NCBI GenBank assembly: GCA_002385485.1
Contig: DGDP01000126.1
Location: forward strand, 1-59,375
Reading direction: 5' to 3'
Source of the DNA: Acetomicrobium sp. UBA3949
GTDB taxonomy: Bacteria; Synergistota; Synergistia; Synergistales; Acetomicrobiaceae
DNA length: 59,375 nt
In this document: positions 53,218-59,375 of the stretch, piece by piece
How positions within the stretch are numbered: position 1 is the stretch's first letter
How the letters are laid out: the number at the start of each line of letters is the position of its first letter
Made by a program: the position numbers and the translations under genes
The notes under the pieces: generated by a model
The model's input: the letters and a program-made list of their open reading frames with translations, nothing else
Told to the model about the DNA's origin: nothing
Database searches by the model: none

Positions 53218-54177
53218 TCACACAACTCCCAAATGTCTTTTGATTCTCCCTTTCAAATCTTCGAGAACCTTTTCTTCGTTCTCTTCTTTTAGATCATACC
53301 ATAAAGCGGGTTTAAATTTCCTAAACCAAGTCATCTGCCTTCTATAAAAGGCCTTCGTGGCTTTTATGTAGTACGATAGTGCTTCTTCCAAGCTATAGAC
53401 TCCCCGTATATACTTAATAACCTCCCTATATCCGAATCCCTGCATAGAATGGAAGCGTTCGTCAAATCTATTTCCCAGCAGCCATTTTACCTCCTCGATT
53501 AGTCCACTTTGAAATTGCTTTTCCGCCCTTAACTCTATATTTTTGTAAGCCAGTTCTCTGGGCCTAATTATACCAAGATAGAGGACATCGTAAGGTTTTT
53601 TTATTTTCTTTCCATGTTTATGCCACCAAGAGGCAGGCTTGCCTGTCGTATGAAATATTTCAAGACCTCGAATAATTCTCACCAAGTCGTTGGTGTGCAC
53701 TTTCAAAGCCAGATCGGGGTCAACTGTCGCCAATTTATTGTACATGTGCTTTTTTCCCTTAATTTCCGCCTCTTGAAGCAACTTTTTCCTGATCTCAGGA
53801 TCACTTTCGATGGAAACCGTTAACATTTCTCCAAGTAAAGCGCTGTAGTAAAAAGGCGTTCCTCCAACAAGTAACGGTATCTTTTTTCTTGCGATAATTC
53901 TATCGATAGCCCCGGCTGCCTCTTCGACAAAACGGGCTGCCGTAAAAGTCTCATCGGGGTCGGCAACATCTATAATATGATGTACTGTGCGCAACCTGTC
54001 CTCTCTTGATACCTTATCGGTACCAATGTCCATATATCTATATACCTGCCTAGAATCGACGGAAATGATCTCGCCCGAGATAGCAGGCGCTAGCTTTAGG
54101 GAAATGGCCGTTTTTCCCACAGCGGTAGGACCTATGATGGCGACCAGCTTAATTCTGCCTCTGTTATTAAGGTGCAT
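53218..54177 (-). CDS. miaA: tRNA dimethylallyltransferase
   Basis: A 319-residue enzyme that prenylates A37 of UNN-reading tRNAs. The P-loop GPTAVGKTAISLKLA, DSRQVYRYMDIGT and GGTPFYYSALL are diagnostic. The ATG at 54177 has GGAGGG just before it; the frame extends to 54198 and overlaps ruvX. Its DMAPP substrate comes from the adjacent ispH product. Confidence 0.94.
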   Translation of the reverse strand: MHLNNRGRIKLVAIIGPTAVGKTAISLKLAPAISGEIISVDSRQVYRYMDIGTDKVSREDRLRTVHHIIDVADPDETFTAARFVEEAAGAIDRIIARKKIPLLVGGTPFYYSALLGEMLTVSIESDPEIRKKLLQEAEIKGKKHMYNKLATVDPDLALKVHTNDLVRIIRGLEIFHTTGKPASWWHKHGKKIKKPYDVLYLGIIRPRELAYKNIELRAEKQFQSGLIEEVKWLLGNRFDERFHSMQGFGYREVIKYIRGVYSLEEALSYYIKATKAFYRRQMTWFRKFKPALWYDLKEENEEKVLEDLKGRIKRHLGVV

Positions 54178-54194
54178 TTTTCCCTCCTGATGTT

Positions 54195-54629
54195 TCATCG
54201 ACTTGGGATGTCCTTCGTTAAATTACTATAATCCAAATAACTTTGAAGCAGCACCGTTGCAGCTATCATGTCCACTCTGTTTCTTTTTTTCTTGCCCGAC
54301 ATCCCGCTATCGCGCAAATAATTCTGCGCTAAAGTTGTGGTAAACCGCTCATCCCACAAAATAAAGGTGATATCTGGAAATTTTTCCTTCAATTTATCAG
54401 TCAAATCACTGATTGCATCAGCTTCCCTGTCTTTTTTTCCGTTTGTGCGAATGGGAAGCCCTATAACCACCTTTTTCACATTATGTTTTCTTATAAGTAA
54501 GGTTAAATCTTCAAGCCAGCTGCCCTGGGCATTCAAAAAGCCAACCCCTTGGGCAAATATGCCAAGGGGGTCGCTGATTGCAATTCCTATACGCACGCTC
54601 CCTATATCTAAAGCCAAAATGTGCTCCAA
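54195..54629 (-). CDS. ruvX: Holliday junction resolvase-like protein RuvX/YqgF
   Basis: 144 residues with an RNase H-like fold: LALDIGSVRIGIAISD carries the first acidic residue, GLPIRTNGK and DERFTT the others. It is implicated in 16S pre-rRNA 5' end processing, with an older proposal of junction resolution. The start is TTG with GGGGGT ahead, formed by the alaS stop region. The alaS-ruvX link is common. Confidence 0.92.
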   Translation of the reverse strand: MEHILALDIGSVRIGIAISDPLGIFAQGVGFLNAQGSWLEDLTLLIRKHNVKKVVIGLPIRTNGKKDREADAISDLTDKLKEKFPDITFILWDERFTTTLAQNYLRDSGMSGKKKRNRVDMIAATVLLQSYLDYSNLTKDIPSR

Positions 54630-54634
54630 TCGAC

Positions 54635-57277
54635 TTATACCCCCAATAATTCGGTTAAAATCCTAGGTACGGCATTTAGGGCATCTTCCAGTTTTTCGAC
54701 CTTCTTTCCTCCGGCCTGGGCGACATTAGGTCTCCCTCCTCCTCCACCGTCAACTATTTTCGCAACCCTATTGATAAATTTACCGGCATGTATACCATCT
54801 CTTACAGCATCCTCGTCTGCCATGGCGACAAGAACTACCTTCCCTTCAAAAGAGCTGCCTAAAACCAGTAATACCTTTTTGAGACCTTTTTTGAGATGGT
54901 CTCCAACTTGGCGCAATATATCGGCATCCAAATCCTCGAATTTGCCTGTCAACAGGGTAAAACCATTCACTATTTGGCGCTGAGACAGTATTTTATCGCA
55001 TTGCGACAAAGCAAGTTTCAAATTAGACCTTTGCAATTCTGTTTTTAAATTTTTAATTTCCTGAAACACATCGGTAAACTTTTCCTTTAAAGATCCTGCT
55101 TCGACGCCGGAAATTAAGGTCAAATCTTCTACAAGATCAAACAACTCTTGATAATGACTTACGGCTGCCATCCCTGCCAGGGCTGTAATTCGTCTCAAAC
55201 CCGATCCTATGCTTTCTTCTTTGACTATTTTTGTCAAGCCAATGTCGCCGGTAGCATTAACGTGCAATCCGCCACAAAGTTCGGCACAATAACCTGGTAT
55301 CTGAATGACGCGCACTCTATCCCCGTATTTTTCATCGAAAAATGCCTTTGCACCTATTTTCTTAGCTTCTTCCATTGATGTCTCGAAGATGTTCAACTTG
55401 ATGTTGGCCTGTATGACCTCATTAGCAATTTGTTCTATTTTTACTATGTCGTCGCGAGATATTGCATCAAAATGGGTAAAATCGAACCGCAAGTAATTGG
55501 GAGAAACGTAAGAGCCTGCTTGACGAATGTGGGGGCCCAAGACACGCGTTAAGGCTTCGTGAATAATATGGGTAGAGGTATGGTGGCGTCTAATGGCATT
55601 TCTTCGGGAAAGGTCAACCTTGGCTTTCGCTTCATCATCGGCTGAAACATATCCCGACTTAACCCTGACACGATGAGCTATAAGCACATCGTGATAGTAA
55701 TATGTATCAAGCACCTCCAATTTACCCGTGGACGTTTCTATCCATCCTTTATCTCCCACCTGTCCGCCCTTTTCGGCATAAAAAGGAGTTTCAGCCAACA
55801 GGATTTCTACCTCTTCCCCTTCATGAGCTTCCTCTACCTCCCGAGAATCCTTTAATATGGCCAAAACTTTCGATTCAGCTTCATCACTCTCATATCCTAC
55901 GAATTTCGTCGGACCAAATTTAGCCAAAAGGGTAGAATGAACTTCTTTCTTCGCCATCGATGCAAGCTGTTTGCTCGCAGTTCTTGCCATTTCCCTCTGA
56001 CGCTCCATACATCTCTCAAATTCTTCTCTATCGACTTCAATGCCCTGCTCTTGACATATCTCTTCGGTCAATTCAAGGGGAAAACCATATGTGTCGTATA
56101 AAGTAAAAGCCGTTTCTCCCGATAGTACCGAGCTACCGGATCTTATTACCCTTGATATCTCCTCTTCAAGCAAAGCGCTCCCCTGATCCAAGGTCCTGCT
56201 AAACCTTTTCTCCTCCAGATTAATAACAGATTCTATGGTGGATCTATATTCCACTAATTCTTTATAGTGATCGGCCATGATCTCGAGCAATTCGGGCATC
56301 AGCTCAATCAAAAAAGGCCTATCGAGGCCGAGCACTCTTCCATAACGCGACGCCCTTCTGAGCAACCTTCTAAGGACATACCCTCTACCCTCATTAGAGG
56401 GAAGTACGCCATCGGCTATCATGAATGCCAATGCCCTTAAATGATCGGCAATAACCCGCATGGCCGTATCAAAGCGTTTATCTGCGGCATATTCGACGCC
56501 TGACAAGCGCGATACCTTTTCAATCAAAGGCAAGAACAGATCGGTCTCGAAATCAGATCTGGCCCCCTGAACAATAGATGCCAGACGCTCCAATCCCATT
56601 CCCGTATCAATGTTTTTCTTTGGCAAAGGTGTAAGGTTGCCTTCTTCGTCCCTGTTATATTGCATAAACACCAAATTCCACACTTCAAGATATCTATCAC
56701 AATCGCATCCTACAAAACAATCGGGCTTTCCACAAGAAAAAGCCGGGCCTTGGTCGTATATCAGCTCCGAGCAGGGGCCGCAAGGACCTATCGGGCCGGC
56801 AGCCCAAAAATTGTCCTTCTCACCCATGCGTACAATTTTACTCTCAGGGAGGCCAACAACTTTATTCCAAATTTCGAAGGCTTCGTCGTCGTCCAAATAA
56901 ATCGTCGCATACATTCTCTCCGGATCGAGACCAATTACTTTCGTTAAAAATTCCCACGCCCATGGAATAGCTCGTTCCTTAAAGTAGTCCCCAAAGCTGA
57001 AATTTCCCAACATCTCGAAAAACGTATGATGCCTCGAGGTCCTTCCTACATTTTCTATGTCGTTGGTCCTTAAACATTTCTGCGATGTAGTGGCCCTCAG
57101 AACCTCAGGTTTCTTCAACCCCAAAAAATAGGGCTTAAAGGGAACCATGCCCGCTATGGTAAACAGCAAGGTTGGATCATCCGGAATAAGACTGAAGCTT
57201 GGAAACCTTTTATGTTCTTTTTGCTCGAAATATGATAGAAATAGCTCTCGTAATTCCTTTCCGCTTCGCTTTATCAC
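54635..57277 (-). CDS. alaS: Alanine--tRNA ligase
   Basis: An 880-residue class II synthetase. The aminoacylation core begins SGKELRELFLSYF and includes RTSRHHTFFEMLGNFSFGDY. The editing domain has HHTSTHIIHEAL and CAELCGGLHV zinc motifs. The C-terminal segment ends with GGGGGRPNVAQAGG. The start is GTG; GGGAGG lies about 12 nt ahead, slightly long. Its own promoter is at 57325-57354. Confidence 0.95.
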   Translation of the reverse strand: MIKRSGKELRELFLSYFEQKEHKRFPSFSLIPDDPTLLFTIAGMVPFKPYFLGLKKPEVLRATTSQKCLRTNDIENVGRTSRHHTFFEMLGNFSFGDYFKERAIPWAWEFLTKVIGLDPERMYATIYLDDDEAFEIWNKVVGLPESKIVRMGEKDNFWAAGPIGPCGPCSELIYDQGPAFSCGKPDCFVGCDCDRYLEVWNLVFMQYNRDEEGNLTPLPKKNIDTGMGLERLASIVQGARSDFETDLFLPLIEKVSRLSGVEYAADKRFDTAMRVIADHLRALAFMIADGVLPSNEGRGYVLRRLLRRASRYGRVLGLDRPFLIELMPELLEIMADHYKELVEYRSTIESVINLEEKRFSRTLDQGSALLEEEISRVIRSGSSVLSGETAFTLYDTYGFPLELTEEICQEQGIEVDREEFERCMERQREMARTASKQLASMAKKEVHSTLLAKFGPTKFVGYESDEAESKVLAILKDSREVEEAHEGEEVEILLAETPFYAEKGGQVGDKGWIETSTGKLEVLDTYYYHDVLIAHRVRVKSGYVSADDEAKAKVDLSRRNAIRRHHTSTHIIHEALTRVLGPHIRQAGSYVSPNYLRFDFTHFDAISRDDIVKIEQIANEVIQANIKLNIFETSMEEAKKIGAKAFFDEKYGDRVRVIQIPGYCAELCGGLHVNATGDIGLTKIVKEESIGSGLRRITALAGMAAVSHYQELFDLVEDLTLISGVEAGSLKEKFTDVFQEIKNLKTELQRSNLKLALSQCDKILSQRQIVNGFTLLTGKFEDLDADILRQVGDHLKKGLKKVLLVLGSSFEGKVVLVAMADEDAVRDGIHAGKFINRVAKIVDGGGGGRPNVAQAGGKKVEKLEDALNAVPRILTELLGV

Positions 57278-57324
57278 AATAAAATGAAGCCTCCCTTCTT
57301 TACAAGCACAAGACTTGATCTTGA

Positions 57325-57354
57325 ATTATAATTCATTGGCTGCTAATTGTTCAA
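57325..57354 (-). promoter_or_regulatory. Promoter of the alaS-ruvX-miaA-ispH-rpsA operon
   Basis: Minus-strand TTGAAC (57349-57354), 18-nt spacer, and a perfect TATAAT (57325-57330). The -35 element lies within the last codons of the deaminase gene. The 65-nt gap to alaS has no T-box. Confidence 0.7.
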
Positions 57355-58677
57355 CAAATCCTTTCTGGCCACTTTAGAATCATGGATGACCCTTTCGTAG
57401 TCTACAGTCGTATATTCGCCATTCCTATACACCCATTTGCCGTTCACAACTGTTCCCCACACATCCGTTGAGGTTCCCGCAAAAACAATAAAACCGGCAA
57501 GGTTTTTTAAATCCCAACCAACGTAATGGGGTTTGTCGAGATCGACTAAAATAAGATCTGCCTTCCAATCTTCCCTTATCAAACCCGCCTTCGGAAAGCC
57601 CAAAGCCTTGTAGCCGTTAACAGTAGCAATTTGGATTGCCTCTTTTGACTTTACTAATGTAGGGTCTTTGTGCAACCCCTTCTGGATAAGAGATGCCGTC
57701 CGCATCTCAAGCCAAGGATCCAATCTGTTGTTGCTGGCAGCACCGTCACTTCCCAATGCCACATTTACCTTTTTTTGGATCATCTGGGATAGGGGGGCAA
57801 ATCCGCTTCCAAGTTTCATATTGCTGTTTGGATTATGGACAATGGTTATGTTATCCTTCGCTATCTCAGATAGCCTGTCTTCGGGGAACCATACTCCATG
57901 AGCCAAAACTAAGGATGCGATATCGGCAAGTCCCGTCTCATATAAAAGACCGATCGGATCTTGTTTTAATTCGTTTATAATATAATTTTTTTCCCACTCC
58001 GTCTCAAGCCAATGAGTATGTATCCCTGCATGCAATCCTCTGGCAATTTCCGCTATCCTTGCCAACTTCTTGGGCGAAACGGTATAAGGTGCGTGGGGAC
58101 CAAGCTGAACGGTTATCATTTCGTCTTTGCCATGCCAATTATCGTAAAGCTTAATACCCTCCTTAAGCTTTAACGAAAAGAGAGGATCTTTGCCGATTAA
58201 ACCCTGGCAAAGTCCACACCTCACACCTATTTCCAGGGCCACATTTGCTACTTCGTCCATGTGAAAATACATGTCGCCAAAGCAAGTAACTCCGGCACTT
58301 ATCATTTCTATAATTCCCAGTTGGGTGCCTATTCGTATGTGATCGGACTTGAGCTTTCCCTCAACAGGCCATATGTGTTTTTCTAACCAATCTTTCAAGG
58401 GAGCCTCTTCGCCAAGGCCACGCAACAGCGTCATAGCCACGTGGGTATGGGCGTTCACGAATCCCGGCAACAGTGCCTTTTTACTTTCACACAAACATTC
58501 TTCTTTGGCCCTTATCTTCGTCCCGTGGCCCTTCGGCAATATCGATGAAATACGACCTTTGGACACTGCAACATCACATATTTCCGCCCTCTCGCGCTCT
58601 CCATCCAGTACTACAGCATCCCTGAAAACTATGTCAGCTTCTAAGGTACTTGCGACATCTGGGTTGTAAGCCTTCAT
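57343..58677 (-). CDS. mtaD: 5-methylthioadenosine / S-adenosylhomocysteine deaminase
   Basis: A 444-residue amidohydrolase. Metal ligands are H77 and H79 in GFVNAHTHV, then the HTHWLETEWE histidine, and the aspartate in LGSDGAASNN. It deaminates the adenine of SAH or MTA to the inosine form. The ATG at 58677 overlaps the ahcY stop as ATGA, with GGAAGGTGGG ahead, so the two are translationally coupled. Other amidohydrolase substrates (guanine, chlorinated triazines) fit less well. Confidence 0.9.
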   Translation of the reverse strand: MKAYNPDVASTLEADIVFRDAVVLDGERERAEICDVAVSKGRISSILPKGHGTKIRAKEECLCESKKALLPGFVNAHTHVAMTLLRGLGEEAPLKDWLEKHIWPVEGKLKSDHIRIGTQLGIIEMISAGVTCFGDMYFHMDEVANVALEIGVRCGLCQGLIGKDPLFSLKLKEGIKLYDNWHGKDEMITVQLGPHAPYTVSPKKLARIAEIARGLHAGIHTHWLETEWEKNYIINELKQDPIGLLYETGLADIASLVLAHGVWFPEDRLSEIAKDNITIVHNPNSNMKLGSGFAPLSQMIQKKVNVALGSDGAASNNRLDPWLEMRTASLIQKGLHKDPTLVKSKEAIQIATVNGYKALGFPKAGLIREDWKADLILVDLDKPHYVGWDLKNLAGFIVFAGTSTDVWGTVVNGKWVYRNGEYTTVDYERVIHDSKVARKDLLNN

Positions 58678-59357
58678 TCTTCCCACCTTCCAAGATATTG
58701 TTCTTGTTCGGGAGTCATCTGTTCCAGTTTAATACCTAAAGCTTCTAGCTTATAGGAAGCCACTGCCCTGTCTATCTCGTAAGGAACCGGGTAAAGTCCC
58801 GGTTCGAGATCGTTCTCATGAATATAAAGAACCGATAACAGCTGAAGTGCAAAGGATAGATCCATGATTTCGATGGGATGGCCATCTCCACCGGCAAGGT
58901 TTACCAGCCTTCCCTCTACCAACAGATGCAGAGATCTCCCATCATGGGTCGTGTATGTCGTTACACCGGGGCGCGTTACTGACTTTTTAGCCGCTATTTC
59001 ACTTAAATCAATACAAGATATCTCGACGTCAAAGTGACCTGCATTGGCCAAAATCGCTCCATTTTTCATAAGGGCAAAATGTTCTTTTCTGATCACATTA
59101 ATGTTTCCCGTGGTAGTTACGAATATGTCCCCTGTCCGGGCTGCAGTAGCCATGTCGGTTACGTTGAAACCATCCATATAAGCCTCTAAAGCTCTATGGG
59201 GATCCGATTCGACAATCGTCACTTGCGCTCCAAGCCCCGACGCCCTGGAGGCTACCCCCCTGCCGCACCATCCGTACCCGCATACGACGACTTCCTTTCC
59301 AGCAATCAACATATTGGTCAGCCTGCATATAGCATCCCATACGGATTGGCCTGTTCC
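58674..59357 (-). CDS. ahcY: Adenosylhomocysteinase (C-terminal part, truncated by contig end)
   Basis: At least 227 residues of the NAD-binding and C-terminal region. Reading upstream of 59312 continues in frame as GTGQSVWDAI, typical of this enzyme, up to the adapter at 59357. The NAD site is VVVCGYGWCGRGVA; NAGHFDVE and NLAGGDGHP follow. The protein ends in EQEQYLGRWEE, like archaeal and Thermotoga forms that lack the K-X-HYRY tail. It hydrolyses SAH or, given the linked deaminase, possibly S-inosylhomocysteine. The N-terminal substrate domain is outside the window. Confidence 0.92.
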   Translation of the reverse strand, partial: GTGQSVWDAICRLTNMLIAGKEVVVCGYGWCGRGVASRASGLGAQVTIVESDPHRALEAYMDGFNVTDMATAARTGDIFVTTTGNINVIRKEHFALMKNGAILANAGHFDVEISCIDLSEIAAKKSVTRPGVTTYTTHDGRSLHLLVEGRLVNLAGGDGHPIEIMDLSFALQLLSVLYIHENDLEPGLYPVPYEIDRAVASYKLEALGIKLEQMTPEQEQYLGRWEE

Positions 59358-59375
59358 TGTCTCTTATACACATCT
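59357..59375. other. Nextera transposase mosaic end (adapter remnant)
   Basis: The final 19 bases, CTGTCTCTTATACACATCT, are the reverse complement of the Tn5 mosaic end used in tagmentation libraries. They interrupt the ahcY frame. They are not genomic sequence. Confidence 0.97.

Noticed and set aside
57278..57342. T-box leader before alaS
   Set aside because: The gap is only 65 nt, with a promoter and ribosome site and no room for specifier stem and antiterminator. The gaps before cysS, serS and gltX are also too short.
1..59356. Selenoproteins within the window
   Set aside because: tRNA-Sec prompted a look for in-frame TGA continuations at gene ends. None continued into recognisable family sequence, so no recoded UGA is claimed.
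1..59356. Mobile elements, prophage or CRISPR arrays
   Set aside because: No transposase, integrase (apart from the chromosomal Xer-type recombinase), phage structural gene or regularly spaced direct repeats were seen.
59312..59357. ahcY starting at the ATG at 59312
   Set aside because: Upstream codons to 59357 continue the conserved GTGQSVWDAI segment in frame, so the gene is cut by the contig end rather than starting there.

Overview
The window is 59.4 kb of densely packed, single-contig bacterial chromosome of moderate-to-low GC. It encodes about 55 protein genes, three tRNA genes, and no insertion sequences, prophage or CRISPR. The gene content points to a strict anaerobe. There is a complete V/A-type ATPase operon, a four-subunit 2-oxoacid:ferredoxin oxidoreductase, the hydrogenase maturation protein HypF, a cobalamin adenosyltransferase and a selenocysteine tRNA. 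The combination, plus the protein sequences themselves, suggests Synergistota (perhaps an Acetomicrobium/Anaerobaculum-like organism). That assignment is inference from recall, not a database result. The right end of the window is not genomic: its last 19 bases equal the Nextera transposase mosaic end, so this is a draft contig with adapter left on it.

Layout. 1-194: partial initiator tRNA-Met and tRNA-Leu behind a near-consensus promoter. 217-2714: a secreted SYLF-domain protein, then hisC and a TrpR-like regulator (YerC). 2811-11313: minus-strand cluster cobO, P-type Ca2+ ATPase, mnmA, a Lon-family protease, nth and a DUF362 ferredoxin protein. 11386-13900: hypF converging on a cold-shock gene across a shared terminator. 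14062-31424: a very long, tightly overlapped minus-strand array that reads, in transcription order, a TagA-like glycosyltransferase fusion, a CBS protein (frameshifted here), V-ATPase subunits H-I-K-E-C-F-A-B-D, ybaB, recR, a PIN-TRAM membrane protein, ispDF, rlpA, gltX and guaB. 31491-32291: a secreted DUF2993-like protein. 32266-38571: uvrC, ribD, ribE, ribBA, ribH, serS. 38653-42297: cysS, then on the minus strand a small sigma factor, tRNA-Sec and a degenerate LuxR-type response regulator, with a ThiF-like gene divergent. 42298-50692: def, fmt, an uncharacterised P-loop ATPase, korD-A-B-C, a Nudix hydrolase, a Xer recombinase, deoB and punA. 50823-57277: alaS, ruvX, miaA, ispH, rpsA. 57343-59357: S-adenosylhomocysteine deaminase and a truncated ahcY.

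How the genes work together. Most clusters are housekeeping: translation (five aminoacyl-tRNA synthetases or tRNA-modifying sets), riboflavin, MEP-pathway isoprenoids (ispDF, ispH), purine salvage (punA, deoB, guaB) and DNA repair (nth, recR, uvrC). The V-ATPase K subunit carries the ligand set of sodium-binding rotors. The ahcY-deaminase pair fits the S-inosylhomocysteine route of methyl-cycle recycling.

The most unusual items are these. A tRNA-Sec gene sits inside what looks like a sigma factor-response regulator operon, with its CCA end abutting the regulator's Shine-Dalgarno. A TagA-type glycosyltransferase is fused to a WecA/MraY-like membrane domain in which every catalytic motif has decayed. 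UvrC lacks about 110 residues between its UVR and RNase H domains. The CBS gene next to the V-ATPase carries a one-base frameshift in a homopolymer. An unexplained P-loop ATPase lies at the head of the kor genes. Many genes start with TTG placed directly behind a strong Shine-Dalgarno.
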